Shown here one piece after another: positions 1 to 12,384 of a stretch of DNA of 64,000 nucleotides (within the stretch, counting starts at the first letter, position 1; each line of letters opens with the position of its first letter). A program made the position numbers and the translations under genes. The notes under the pieces are model-generated. The model was not told the origin of the DNA. It worked only from the letters and a program-made list of their open reading frames with translations, and made no database searches. Source of the DNA: Mesocentrotus franciscanus (taxonomy: Eukaryota > Echinodermata > Echinoidea > Camarodonta > Strongylocentrotidae). The stretch lies in the NCBI GenBank assembly GCA_037976565.1, contig CP137669.1:42372912-42436911 (forward strand). Reading direction: 5' to 3'.

Positions 1-1109
1 TGCGTGCAGTGATGATCTACTCCAATCCCAACAAATCCCAATAGATAATGTGAGATTGTAGGTGACAAAGAAGATTTCATACTATATTAATGTTTTTCAA
101 AAAATAGATGGCTTTAAATATGTTGTCTTTAATCAGGGTTTCAGAAAGTCTCTAGACCAGGATTTTGGTTTTTCCTTTTCAGATTTTGTGTGACATATCT
201 TGCTACATGTATTTGTAAAGTGTTTTTACTACAATTTTCTTAGTGCTTTATTAAAGCAAAATAGTATTTAGAATCATGAATTATAGAATCAGCCAATAGA
301 TCGAATACTTTATAAACAAAAACTACATAATTGTTTTACTTTGTGTTTCACAGTATTTCAGCAATGATATTCAACTAACATGTGTATAATTAACAACTAA
401 TCTGTATGACTTGTGTGGAATTCAATACATTGCTATAACATTGGGATTCATGGAATGATGTACTGTACATTGTAGATGTATGATAGTCATTTACATCCTG
501 GGCCGTATTCTGAAACCAATGTTAGTTTTTGTTTTGGGGAAAACGATGCTAATTGTGAATTGTCATAACAAAGTTGAATTCCGTGGAACTTTCACTTAAC
601 ATTGGTGCTTGTGCAGGGTCTCTTTTAGCTCTACGTTAACCAAGCAGGCTCTGTGAAGACACAAACCAATGACTTGTCTTAATTCTTTTTTTTTAAATGA
701 AAATTGATATAATTTGTTTAACTCACAACATGAATGAACCATGTAATTCAGGAGTTAGAACAGCCTATGAAAACCGTAAGTCATGCAGTGTTATACTTCA
801 CTAGGCCGAAACTACACAGTTCAATACAGGAGGGACTCCAGTTACAGTACTGGTACTCAGTTGCGCGATAATGATGAATATCTTGATGGTTTTGAGACTT
901 CAAATTTCAAATTATACATGTACATGTGTATACTAATACACACTTATGTAATATTTTGGTACTCAAATGAACCACATGTACTGTACACTGTATCAAATGT
1001 TTTTCTAGGTTGTGGTGTTCTGAAATGTATATAATGCATGGGGTTGAGATGGAGACAGACAGAGTGTTCACACATCTCTCCTTTTAACATATTCGTCTTG
1101 CAAAAATGT
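1..1109. other. no gene seen; A+T-rich with one weak MITE-like hairpin
   Basis: I see no supportable exon in this stretch. The only structure is a weak imperfect inverted repeat at about 500-620, with GGGCCGTATTCTGAAACCAA on the left and CTTAACATTGGTG on the right. It resembles the ends of the small GGGCC(C/G)-type MITEs found intact at 21649 and 46607. The short open frames at 783-1243 have no recognisable domain and overlap on both strands. Confidence 0.4.
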
Positions 1110-2365
1110 AAGAAAAGTAGGCCTACTGCTGCACCGCCCGGTGCACTGAAGTGGCAGAACTGATTTCTTATGTCTGCGCCCACCAAAGGTGGTGCTGCAG
1201 GCATTTTATGTTTTCGGGTTGTCCGTCTGTCCCGCTTTCTCATTATTGCGATATATATCTAGAACCACTTGAGATATCAATTTCAAACTTGATGATAGTA
1301 TGTATCATCATAGGAAGACAATCTGATTAGATTTCGAGTAACTAGATCAAAGGTCATAGAGGTCAACTTATGAAATTCCAGGTATTGGCCCGTTATCCTG
1401 ATATCTCAAGAACCACTAGAGATATGAGGATCAAAGTTGGTGATAATATATTTATTGTATTACCATAGGAAGACGATCTGATCAGATTTTTGGAAAGTAG
1501 GTCAATGGTCAAAGGCCATGGAGGTCAGTTTCTGAAATAACAGGTTTTATCCTTGTTATTGCCATATCTTAAGAACCATTACAGATATTAGCCTCAAACT
1601 TGGGGATAGTATGTATCACCATAGGAAGTTAATCTGATTAGATTTAGGGATAGGTACATGTAGATCAAAGGTAAGAGGTCACAGGGTCAATCTCTGAAAT
1701 TACAGCTATTATCCTCGTTATCACGATACCTCAAGAACCACTTGGATGTATCAACTTTAAACTTGGTGATAATGTGTACCACAATAGGAAGACAATGTCA
1801 TTAGATTGGGGGTCCATACAGTAGGTCAAATTTCTGAATTGACAGATATTATCCTCATCACAATATCTCAAGAATCACTTGAGATATCAACCTCAAATTT
1901 GGGGACAGTGTGTATCACCATACATGTAGGAAGACCATCTGATTAGGTTTTGGAGTAGGTGGATCAAAGGTCAATGGCTGAATTTACAGGTATGAGCTTC
2001 GAACATTGTGATAGTTTAATATCACTGTAGGAAGAGAACCTAATTAGAGTTCGGGGTAAGTAGAACAAAGGTCAGAGGTCATAAAGGTCAATTTTTTAAA
2101 TTAGAGGTATTACCCTTGTTATTATAATTTGTCAAGAACTTCTTAAGGTATGAGCTTCAAACATGGTGACAGTATTACTATAGGAAGATGATCCAACTAC
2201 ATTTTGAGGCTAGTAGGCCTAGATCATAGTCAGTTGACATTTGATTACCGTATAGGCTTTTTGTTTTCATTGTGATGTGTCACAAATAATTCCATCCATT
2301 TCCGATACTCAATTTAGGGTGAAGGCATATATAGGAGACGCAGTCGCATTTGTCTTATTTAGATA
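1110..2365 (+). repeat. GGTCAAAGGTCA-type dispersed repeat, about seven diverged tandem units
   Basis: The repeat opens with a degenerate palindromic leader near 1125-1210 (a relative of TGCCTCCGCCACC...GGTGG). A CGGGTTGTCCGTCTGTCCCG stretch follows. About seven diverged units of 150-180 bp come next, each with a form of ATATCTCAAGAACCA, TATCACCATAGGAAGA, CTGATTAGATTT and GGTCAAAGGTCA. It closes near 2310-2365 with GAAGGCATAT and CGCATTTGTCTT. Related copies lie at 37388, 38555, 47807, 53065 and 63262. This is non-coding mobile or satellite-like DNA of unknown mechanism. Confidence 0.8.
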
Positions 2366-3058
2366 TGTAAATAGGCAAAACCATGTTCTAAACAAGTCAT
2401 GTAGTACATGTATCTTTGTTTTATTATCAAATCATTTTTAAAGCTTTTTTGACATAGATCCTGACTCACAGAAACGTTAATAAATTCACAAAAATAAAAT
2501 GTACCGGTATAGACATACTTTTATAATTGTAGGGGGTCTGGATGGGTGCCTACATGTAAATCCTTGAATCAATAAAGATTTAGTTAGTTTGGTAGTTTAC
2601 TGTGGAACTCATTACATGTATCTAAAAAACAAAAATAGAACAAGAAATACTGAATTCCTATCACTATAAATTAGAAGCATTTTTATTTAAACAGAAGCAT
2701 CTACCGGTACTTATTTTATAACTTAGAAGTGCGAATCTGTAACTGTATGATTTCTTGAATTTATCAATCCATTTTTTAAAATCCCTCATTTGTTATTGTA
2801 TTAGCTAAATTGTGTGCTGTGTATCAAATTTTGATTATGACGACTTCAGTCTAACACAACCTTTCATTTGCTGAAGTTCCATATACAATTTTTTGTTCTT
2901 TCATGTAAAACTGGAATCACCGCTTTAAATTCGTACGTTAATATTCCCCTTTTTTTGTTCAATTTCTCCAGTCAATACTTTTCCCTGTTTTGTCCTTACT
3001 TTCATTTTATGCTTTCTATGTTTTGTTTTATGATTATTTCGATTGTCATATCTTGGTT
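2366..3058. other. no gene seen
   Basis: A+T-rich sequence with no coding signal that I can support. It has several AATAAA-like words and ACCGGTA or TACATGTA words typical of the rest of the window. Confidence 0.4.
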
Positions 3059-3202
3059 GTCATATATCTTGGTTGTCATATATCTTGGTTTCATGTACAT
3101 GTACATGTATGATGTTGAGGCCTGGATAGATTGTCATATCTTGGTTGTCATATATCTTGGTTTCATGTACATGTACATGTATGATGTTGAGGCCTGGATA
3201 GG
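3059..3202 (+). repeat. 72-bp tandem duplication, two nearly identical copies
   Basis: Positions 3059-3130 and 3131-3202 are the same 72-bp unit with very few differences, so the duplication is recent. The unit contains TTGTCATATCTTGG, CATGTACATGTACATGTATG and GAGGCCTGGATAG. Because 72 is a multiple of three, open frames run through both copies on both strands. I do not regard those frames as genes. A TTTC microsatellite follows at about 3277-3306. Confidence 0.9.
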
Positions 3203-3332
3203 TGTGTGTAAAAGAAGTAAACCTTTACCACTACTATACATTGATATTACCTTGTCACAACTTGTTCTCATTCTAACCTGATTTTCTTTCTTTCTTTCTT
3301 TCTTTCTACTTGTTTCACTCCTCCTCCTCCAG

Positions 3333-3517
3333 GGAATGACGCAGCAAGTAACGATGGGAGGCACAGTGGTATGAGAGCAGCACAATTGATCAAAGCTAGG
3401 TTTGCTACTTCTAATTGTAAGGCCTGTATCCACTGCTGCATATTTTTGTTGTTCTATTACAGTGCGAGTGATGCTCAGTATGTGGTGCGCAGCATACATA
3501 CATACCTACTGATGTGA
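3333..3517 (+). CDS. candidate terminal exon of an unknown gene
   Basis: A strong polypyrimidine tract and AG acceptor (TTTC repeats, then CTCCTCCTCCTCCAG, ending at 3332) precede a frame open to a TGA at about 3517. It begins NDAASNDGRHSGMRAAQLIK. A possible donor lies at 3400 (AAAGCTAG|GTTTGC) and a second acceptor at 3462, so 3333-3399 could be an internal exon with a short intron after it. I do not recognise the protein. It could be the end of an upstream gene with a long 3' UTR, a leader exon of the RIN gene, or chance. Only the acceptor and the open frame support it. Confidence 0.25.
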
Positions 3518-4960
3518 AGAGTAAGGCAATATTTGAGATCATGAGATACATGTACATCAGTAATTAATTGTCAGGTAATTAATTGTTTATTAGAAGCATC
3601 TCTATCCTTTTAACATGTAGCACAATTTTGAACAGTTAAAATCATATTTGATTTAATGGTCAATATATATGTACTGTAGTAGATTATGAAAATGATTGTT
3701 GAAATAAATAAGTACTTAGTTTTTAAAGTTCTGAAATTCCTCACCTGTCATGACAATAAGTTTAACATTTAATGTCATAAAATCTAAGAAGAAGACTCCT
3801 ATTGAACACTTCTATTGATAATGAATTTGTTTAGTGCAATCAACATTATATGTGATAATAATAATAATAATAATAATACATAAGATTTGTAAGGTGCCAA
3901 ATCCACTTGACAATCAATTCTCCCCCTAATCCTTAACATGCATTGAAGTGAAGGCATCAATCAGTGGCTTTTTATATTTTGGCAAGTAAAACTTTGGGAC
4001 AAAAAGTTATGGAAATTAGCCTGACACGCGTGTTGTCTGCACATTCCTCCCTTTTTACCAAAGTCTTTTCTACCCAAGGGCACAGAATTCCATGCTTTAG
4101 ATGGCAACTAAGTTCTCCCTAGTTTGGTACTAGCTGGCAAGGTTCATTTAAAAGGGGTCATGAATGAGGAGAAGTGGGCCACCCCTGCCCCCACAAAACT
4201 GTCAAAAATGCTAAAATCACCATTGTACAAATCCTTGTCCCACAGTAAGAGCTGGAGATATTAATGGTAATAAATCATTTTAAAGTAGGAGACTTTACAA
4301 TCTTTTGTAAAATTGACCTTACCATATACTGTATACCTGTTTAATTTTTTTTTGTAAGTTAAACCTAAACTTCAACTTTTTTTTTATAGCACTGATTCTT
4401 AATAATGAACTGTTTTGTGACAAGTTTGTCTGAAGTATTTTGAAAGATCTGTAAACAGATATTATAATTGTTATCTTCATGTACATGTAATATGTCTATG
4501 GATTATGACTGGTTGAAATTCATGTTCCTATGACATCCAAAACATATTTAGTTACGTTATGTTGTGGATATTTTCTCCCCTTTTCATCATGAAATAATAT
4601 TATAATGTATTAGGTGATATCAGGCCTATATACATATACTGGTTGCAGAGTGTTTATAACAACTACCAGGTAAGTACTGGTAAAATATTTGGCCCTGAAT
4701 GCCCCAAAATAGAAGAGAAATAAAGAAAAAGGAAAAAAAAGAAGACATGATAATCATGATAATTAAACCTACAGTACATGCAAAATCATGATATACACTG
4801 TACATGTAGCTGTAGATGTATTTGTGAACAAAAGGTTAAGACCTTTAATATGTAGGATTTAAAGAAATTTATAAAAGGTTAATTACTTTTTGAGTTTGAA
4901 GGAAGGAGTGTTCAACTTCTGCTGCATCTCAGTTCATCTCGTTCTCCCTTACAGTATATT
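3518..4960. other. no gene seen; AAT microsatellite with SINE-like neighbour
   Basis: There is no supportable exon. A run of AAT/ATA repeats at about 3856-3882 is followed by ATAAGATTTGTAAGGTGCCA, which resembles the stretch after the similar AAT run at 57018 (TATATAGCGCACGTATCCAC). The two may be diverged copies of one short retroelement tail. The rest is A+T-rich. Confidence 0.35.
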
Positions 4961-5122
4961 AGGGACTTTTAGATTTGCACGTCGACATAGTGGACTGCAA
5001 CGTGTGACGTCCTTATAAGGCACTGTCATGTCTTTTTAAGGCACTGCCGGGCACGGCCCAGTGCCTTAGCACAATTCACACGCGGCAGTCCACGCTCTCG
5101 TCGTGTAAATCTAAAAGTCCCT
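4961..5122. mobile_element. small palindromic MITE, about 162 bp
   Basis: The ends are inverted copies of each other: AGGGACTTTTAGATTT at 4961 and AAATCTAAAAGTCCCT ending at 5122. Pairing continues imperfectly for about 65 bp inward (GTGGACTGC on the left, GCAGTCCAC on the right, then AAGGCACTG on both sides). ATT lies directly outside each end and could be a 3-bp target duplication. It has no coding capacity. The superfamily is uncertain; 3-bp duplications would fit PIF/Harbinger. Confidence 0.75.
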
Positions 5123-8100
5123 ATTGTAAATTGTAGGACTGTAATGAACTCTTTGTTTGATACTGTCATTGTTACATTTTCTGTACTGTACAATGTATGA
5201 GATCTCTTGAAGGAATGTCCAGCACTTACCAACGTCTCAGCATATTTAATGTACATTGCAATCCCTTGTTCAAAGGTCTACGTAGTCAGTAGTGCAATAA
5301 GACACTGTACTTTCATTATCCATGTTTTATTATTTTGTAGTATTTGACTGTAATCATGAAATGAATTGTCTTGCTTGCTTAGATAGGAATTGCTTGTAGA
5401 ATATTGCTTGCTTTTACAAAGGTAGCAAAATGGTGACATAGATAGCAGTATCTTGGATCAAGTAACATCAGTAGTAGCATCGTCTCTCAATGAAGGATGG
5501 TGACATTGAGAATTATCTTTTGTGATGGATTTGGTTATATCACGTAGAGTCATTGATTATCCATTACAATTTAGGGTTTACATGTAGTTACAAATAGTTG
5601 AAACCTATGACATATTTTCTGTAAGTTTTTTTTGGAGCATTTCATCTTTAAATGATTATATGTTTAAAAAATAATTCCTATTTTAATTTCAGTAGAAATA
5701 GAAGAAATTTATGTTTTTTCTTTTGGTAAGTTTTAAACATTATCTGCAATGGTAATTTCACTGTATTTGGGATTTTGTGCACAGCTGCATGAAGATGAAA
5801 TGAAAATAGAAAGAAAAGCACTTTATAATGTGCTTATAATCACTGCCCAACAATCAAAATATAATGAAATCATGATTTGATTTGTATTTAAAGCTCAATG
5901 CAAACCTATTATGTTAATCCCCATGCCCACTCTGCATGTGAAGACAACTGCACAGCACATAGACATGTAAAACTTCCAGTTGGTACATCCACATTTAGTT
6001 GAATATCTTTTGTATACATGTGAAGTTCCTTCGGTGTATTTCTATGATGCTTACAAAAGACATTCTACTTACCTCCTCAACCAGTGCTCCCTAAATCCCA
6101 TAGATCTGTTTATTCAGCATGCATGAGCAGTTAGTGCATTCATACATTCATGGTTGTTCTGATTTTTTTTTATTGGGATTCTGACTTCTGAAAATCACTC
6201 ATTTTGCATGATTTTCTCTGCTAATGAACAAGAATTATGTCCACAAGGTTTTTTGAATGGATATTCACATTTGGATATTAGCAATAAGAGCTTCCTTTTT
6301 TGTTAAACCTTCAGTGCTAATTTTCACCGTGAAAGTACACTTGCATCGACTCAAAATGATCATCTGTAGAATGAGTAGATGTTATTCTTTGCATTGGTGT
6401 CAACATCATGAGATGATATGGTATTGCTGGGTCAGGTTACTCAGGTACCAAGAAAAACCATGTGTATGTAGAAATTTGAAATAGCGGGAACTTGCCAATG
6501 TACTTCCTTTTAAGGCCTGTGTTTTTGATACAACAACCTACAAAGTTACTTTAGAATATTCAATGGAATGTTAAAGATGTACTCACTTTTTTTTGATACT
6601 GTAATTTTGAATTCATTGTCTGAAGAATAAATAAACGTGTTAAAGTAATTAAAGGGGTCCAGTCAGAAATATATCACTGTACATATGCGTGACCACTGTT
6701 TTTCAAGCCCCCCCCCCCTCCCTAAACAAGTTTTATCCATTGGTCAAAATCACTCCCTTTTCAATTTTTAGGGGGCTCTTTATAAAAATGTTCACCTCCT
6801 AAACAAGTTTAACACCTTCAAACATATCCCCTTAACAGGCCTATCTCAATTAAACCTCTAAAAAAGTATAGGGAAAACAGTACCCTAAATGCATTGTAAC
6901 AAACTCAACAAGCATGCATACCTACACCTTTTCCAGATTTTGTGTGTAAAGAAATATATTTGACTGTCCCCACGCTTAGTGTCTATCATCTTAATTAGAG
7001 ATATTCATTGTCATCACTAATTAGTATGAATAATCATGTGAAACCAAATTAAAATGGTAAAGCGAGTGCTATTGATTTTTGTTTGGGGGATATAAATCCA
7101 CGTATTAAAACCATGACTGTGCTGTGTGGTCAATTTTTTGAAAGCCAGAGAATTTAAATTGCCCATGTTAAAAGGTTGTTTCTGTATTTAGGCATATGGA
7201 AAACTATTGAATTGTTAAGCTGTTTACTAGTTTTTGTGAGGAGTGATTCATCTATAATTTTATGGTGAAGACTCTTATTGAAGGATTAGGTATCTTTGTC
7301 TCAGATTCTAAACAAAATCCTGGATTTAGCTCATGCTGCAATCATAATTATAAACCTTTAGGTCAGTCAGGAATCACATGACGTTTACAAGCTGATCGCC
7401 CATCTGATTATCAAGATATTTATGATATCACAGATGCTGATAACACGTAGGGCCATGCATCTCAGATTTGGCATTCAGAGAAGACTGCATAAACCCACAT
7501 TTTAGAGGAAATTCATGATCATCAGTTTCATACAAATACACGAAATTATACCATTTTACCTGGTATTTGTATCAAGTTTAAAGGCCTGCCAGAGCATGGG
7601 CCTGCCCAAAGTGAAAGTAAAAAGACACCGCAATGAGAATATATGAGCATTAATCGACTCTGTAAGGAATATTTTTAGGGCATAAGGAACAAATACTTCT
7701 GACTAATGTTATTGCCATGGACCACATGAAATTCAATGTTTTTGGGGGTAGCATGTACTTGTCAAGCTTGATGTTAGGGTTTTGATTAAGTTCAGCAAGA
7801 TGTCATGCTTTACAGATAATTTACTGGGTGTTGAAAATGGTATTATTCATTGATCTTTCCTCATACCTGAAATCATATGATGCCAAAGCACATTTCATTG
7901 TACGATTATGCCTAGCTTAATTTTTAGATTTCACTAAATAAGAACTAATACACCTTACATCAGTTACATGTGATGTGTTGATGTCACATTTTTTTCTTGA
8001 CTGCCGGGTATATCATAAAGATGCATATTATGTACTTTTACATGTACTGGTATATGGTAATTTCAGAAGTATTTTGTTGTGTATAAACTGCACTAAGTTT

Positions 8101-8844
8101 TTTTATCATTTTAGTTGATAATGTCAGTCTGGAGCATTTCATTATATATCTAGACTTTTCCTTGTCGTTTAAACACTATCCTAACAGTAATATCAGTTTC
8201 TTTTATTTTGAATTTGTAAAAAAGTATTACACATGTCATATATAGTAGCTTTCTGTCAACTTCTCTATATCCATATATGTGAATGGGAAGAGTATATTTG
8301 ATATATCTCATCTAGAATTGCGAGAAGGTTTTGATTGTATTTGTATTCTTGAAAGATCAAAGAGTGTGAGAGAAGATTGAACATAAAATCTATATATTGG
8401 TAGCGAATTCACATATCTGACTGAAACAAGAAGTAATGGATGCAACTATTTTCTACCTGCATAAAAAAAGTAATTATGCTTCATTTATTCTATATCTTGG
8501 GTCTGGCTTTAGCTCTGATGTGTTTGCCTTTGTAGGAAACAGTGGAGTGATTTAGATTTCATCAGTGAATTCCTTAACATTATTTATTATCCTTATTGTG
8601 ATCAAACTTGTGATTATTCTCTATTGTTTTGTCGCTTAATGCTCAGATTATGTTTATTTCATTGTGTATAATGTAAAGATGATTTTGAAATCACTGAAGA
8701 CATTCATACTGTAAATATATACATATATATATTATAAATACAAAATTAATTAATAAAGATGACTGAACAAGGACCAATGTTTTGTCTAACTTTGAATCTT
8801 TTGTTTGTTCAAAGCATAATTTTAAATAAACACTTTGGTTTGGT
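5123..8844. other. no gene seen; low-repeat A+T-rich stretch
   Basis: This is the longest stretch in the left half without recognisable interspersed repeats. I find no exon I can support. A C-run lies at about 6709-6719. AATAAA is present at 8752-8757 after a TA-rich block, so it could be the polyadenylation end of a long 3' UTR if the exon near 3333 is real. That link is speculation. Confidence 0.3.
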
Positions 8845-9040
8845 TTGGTTTGTTTGTTTGTTTTACCTGACTGCTAAGAAAGCATGTGTGTGCTTGTAAG
8901 TAAGCAACCAGGGGACCGACGGACTATAAGTCGTCTCCAAAGGACTTGGTAATGAGGACACTAGTGCACGATCTGGTTTCAAACCCAGGACCTCCTGGTT
9001 ACGAGACCACTGCTTTACCACTGAGCCGTCATGCCTCCTT
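8845..9040 (-). mobile_element. tRNA-derived SINE
   Basis: Read on the minus strand, the element begins near 9040 with GGAGGCATGACGGCTCAGTG, which holds a good RNA polymerase III A box (GGCTCAGTGGTA). About 35 bp later comes a near-consensus B box, GGGTTTGAAACC (consensus GGTTCGANNCC). The segment folds roughly like a tRNA whose anticodon-like triplet is CGT (threonine type). It lacks a clean acceptor stem and runs into unrelated sequence, then a CAAAC/CCAAA-rich simple tail at 8836-8870. This is the layout of a SINE body with a tail, not of a functional tRNA gene. Confidence 0.75.
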
Positions 9041-9049
9041 ACTGTATTT

Positions 9050-9570
9050 TTAAAAGGTAATCCAACAACTCTTGTAATAAGTTATAAGTTCATTTGTATG
9101 AAAGGAGAAAGATAAGATAAACAGAATGGCGAAAGTTTGAAATTTAATTGGTCCAATAGTAAGAAAGCTATGAATGTTTGAAAAATGATATCACTAAGTC
9201 TATGCGAATCTCAAATCGGCAGTTTGGTTAGTGGATTGTGACGTAGGGTCCCCTAAAGAGAATAGACCCTCCTAAGTCATACATTTTAGAAAAATTTAAA
9301 TTTTAGTCATTTTGCGTGTTAGAACAAATGGGAAAGTTGTCCGCCACTACATCACAGAGACATATACCGATTCAGCTAATTTGAAAATGCATACCTATAG
9401 CGAGTACAACTTAAACAAATTAATAACTTTTTCATTCCTTATCCGCTTTCATTCAGTCTTATATACACCAGTCTATACTAGCAGCCGTCTTCCATTAGTT
9501 TGCAGGCACAAACCCTGGTCAGTCATAAAAGAGAGTCTGCACTATAAGACTACCATAGGCCATGTACTAT
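9050..9570 (+). repeat. dispersed repeat family X, copy 1
   Basis: The segment shares long matches with 12385-13150 (direct) and with 25600-25850 (inverted). Shared words include CACTAAGTCTATGCGAATC, GTGGATTGTGACGTA, GAGTCATACATTT-like and CTACATCACAGAGA. The number of copies and the closeness of matches mark it as an interspersed repeat, probably a non-autonomous DNA element whose ends I cannot define. The 86-residue open frame here is not supported as a gene. Confidence 0.65.
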
Positions 9571-9628
9571 AGATGCTCCTGACACAACCAGTAGGTAGCT
9601 GGGCTAGGCTTTTCTCAAGGCACAATGA

Positions 9629-10430
9629 TTTTTGTCTCGCCTGCATAGCAAAAAGCGAGACATAGGCGCCGCTTTTCCGGCGACGGCGGCGGCGGCGGCG
9701 ACGGCGACGGCGATGGCGGCGGCGGCGGCGTCAACATCAAAAACTTAACCAAGGTTAAGTTTTTGAATTTTTAATATAATTTTGAAAGTATAAGTTCTTA
9801 TTCAATGAAACTTAGACTAAAGGGTTATCAAGTATCCCCAATCATGTGAGGAGAATTTCAGGTCACAAAGTCAAGGTCAAAGGTCATTTAAGGTCAACAA
9901 ACTTGGACCATGTTGTGGCATCATCAAAAACTTAACCTGAGGTTAAGTTTTTGAATTTTTAATATAATTTTGAAATTATAAGTTATTATTCAATGAAACT
10001 TAGACTAAAGGCATATCAAGTATCCCCAATCATGTGAGTTGAATTTCAGGTCACGAAGTCAAGGTCAAAGGTCATTTCCGGTCATCAAACTTAGACTATG
10101 TTGTGGCATCACGATTAGATCTTGAATTTTTATCGTAATTTTGAAAGTATACATTCCTATTCCATGAAACTTGAACATAAGGGTTATCAAGTATCACCAA
10201 TCATGTGATTAGTCTTTTAGGTGACAAAGTCAAGGTCAAATGTCATTTCAGGTCTGCATATTCTTAGTCAATATTCACTTCAAAATGCTGATTAGATTCA
10301 GAGGATTTCATTTTGGGGGGCCTGCTAATGGGCAAACCTGCCTATCAATAATGTCCCTACCTCAATTTTTCATCATATCGAATTGCGTAATGCAGGCGAG
10401 ACCGCCGAGAGCGTTTCACTTGTTTTGATA
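9629..10430 (+). mobile_element. TCTCGCCTGC repeat element, copy 1
   Basis: It starts TTTTTGTCTCGCCTGCATAG followed by CAAAAAGCGAGACATAGGCG, then a GGC/GAC trinucleotide run (9680-9733). It ends near 10395-10430 with TGCAGGCGAGACCGCCGAGA. GTCTCGCCTGCA at the start and TGCAGGCGAGAC at the end are inverted. Between them lie three to four diverged units of about 165 bp, each with AAACTTAGACTAAAGG, TATCAAGTATCCCCAATCAT and CAAGGTCAAAGGTCAT. A second copy occupies 51625-53020. I see no open frame of interest. Confidence 0.8.
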
Positions 10431-10794
10431 AAGTGTCAAATTAGGGTCTGTGCTTGCAGACTAGTCTTCCATCGCCCGAGTTTCTCCGGTGCGCAATGAA
10501 GGCGTGCAACTAACTAACATGCCTATGGCAGCATATATACGCATTGCAAGGAACGTGTGCACGAAATATGGTACACTGTCGATCGCGCAATGAACGGAGA
10601 TACGCACATGATGTCACGCTTATTTAGGTGTAATAACTCCTAGGTTCTCCAGTGTAATAACTCCTTGGTGTGAATCACCTTTTTCTATTCAGAACGATCA
10701 GAAAGAAATTGTGGAAGATTGAATATTGTTTATAGATATATGAAAGATAGAATTCGTGATGTGTTACCTTAGCAAATTTCTTGCAGAGATTAAT
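10431..10794. other. no gene seen
   Basis: Unique-looking sequence with somewhat higher CpG content and no coding frame I can support. It includes two close copies of TAATAACTCCTNGGT at about 10630-10675. Confidence 0.35.
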
Positions 10795-11135
10795 ATTCTT
10801 AAAGTTACAAAGTTTTGGTATGGGGTCATGAATTTGGTTCAAATGAACATATTGGAAGCATATGCAATTTTACAATATTCAATGATCATTGTCGCGGTTG
10901 AAATCGAGTCTAAAGTGATGAAATTGTAAATAATAAACTCTTTATGTTGTAGAGCGCCCTCTCAAGACTGATAATACTTTAGCTTTAAAACGATGTTTCT
11001 TGACTACAACCGACCGATTTGCTATTCCCGTTTGGAAATTATATATCGGAACTGCATATTCTGAGATTTTCAGAGCTACCATAGAATGGCCTTAGGCGCT
11101 ATTTGAAATATTTGAAATTTACCGGGAGCACCGGT
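10795..11135 (+). repeat. repeat family Y, truncated copy
   Basis: About 330 bp match 14500-14838 closely in the same orientation, for example CAAAGTTTTGGTATGGGGTC, TGTCGCGGTTGAAATCGAGT and AATGGCCTTAGGCGCTATTT. The match ends at the GGGAGCACCGGTA word. The right-hand half and right terminal repeat of the full copy at 14494-14998 are missing, and a T/C-rich stretch follows instead. Confidence 0.8.
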
Positions 11136-12384
11136 AGCACCTTTCCCTCCTCCCCTCTCCCCCTCTCTTCCTGTCTTTTTCTTCCTTTTCTCATTTTTCT
11201 GACAATGTGATAATTACTCATTAATAATTTTCACCAATATGTATAGGTTATTCACCAATGTTTAGTATTATAATACTTGAACAACACCACAATGGCATTC
11301 GTATTAATGTATCATTTTACATTTTCGTATTATGTGCATTTTTAATTTTTACATTGCTTGACTAAGCTGAATCAACTCAATTCTCGTTCATTTGCTTACA
11401 TTGTTTTGTCATTAATTGAACTCTCTTTCATTTTTTCTCTCTTTCTCTCGTCCCTCAACTTTTTTTTGACTTTTGTTCCCCTTCTCTCTTTCTCTCTCTT
11501 TGGAATTTTATCTCTCTTTATCCTTTCCTTCTCCTCTGTTCCACTATTTCACTCTATATTTCTTTTCTTTTCTCAATTTACTGGCAAAGTGATATTCACC
11601 ATGATTTTCCTCAAATATATAGTAAGCTTATCCTTCACATTGAATATATCAAATATCAATTTTAATCGATATCATTATAGTGTATAGTATTTATATTAAT
11701 ATACCATTTTATAATTTACAATCGTTTTTTTTGTGTGTGATGTTTTTCCTACTGTAACTTATTACTGAATTTTAAATACACTGTTTTTTTTAATGCATAT
11801 TTATATGATACAATTTGAACCAGGTATTGTTAGTCTTCGGACTTTTTATTTGGTATATTTTTAATAAAACCGAAATAGAAATTGAAATTGAAATTTGAAA
11901 TGCATTTGGGGGATTCATTGTTGATGTTATTTTGGTCACAGTATGAATTTGACGGGAGGCACTGCCGATTTTTTTTTGGGGCGGGGTGTAAGTTGAGGGG
12001 CCAAATTTAGAGAAGGAAAATATTTGAATGGACGTGTTCAGACACTTCACTGCGTGAAATCCCATCAGCTTCTAAATGTTGCCACGGAGCGAAGCCAGCG
12101 AGGAAAAGGACAATAATTTTATTGTCTTAATTGTTTATTTCTTTCTTCATGGAATTTCATAGCGGTTTCAATTATTTTCACGAAATTGACGTTTATTTCA
12201 AAATGAATCCCGAATGGATCTTAAATCAATATTTCTCGCGGCACCCCTAATGATGTCTTGCAGCCCCCAAGTGCCGCGGTATGCCCCCTTGAGCAAAAAA
12301 AAAAAAACTTTGAAAATGAAATGACGATCGAAAGAATTTGAAATAAATCCGATTAATAATAATAAAGTTATAAACGTTTTAAAT
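11136..12384. other. no gene seen; pyrimidine-rich then A+T-rich
   Basis: The first 450 bases are strongly biased to T and C on the + strand. That bias explains the Ser/Leu/Phe-rich open frame at 11358-11687, which I reject as a gene. GAAATTGAAATT-type short repeats occur near 11872-11900. There is no recognisable domain on either strand. Confidence 0.4.

Noticed and set aside
3059..3281. 137-residue open frame with a repeated CHILVVIYLGFMYMYMYDVE peptide
   Set aside because: The periodic peptide is only the 72-bp tandem duplication read in a multiple of three. No domain or splice support.
8965..9040. Functional tRNA gene
   Set aside because: A and B boxes are present, but the acceptor stem is poor, no pol III terminator follows the tRNA-like part, and the sequence runs into a SINE body.
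11358..11687. 109-residue Leu/Phe/Ser-rich frame that looks like a membrane protein
   Set aside because: It comes from a pyrimidine-rich stretch, which always translates into such residues. No conserved motif.
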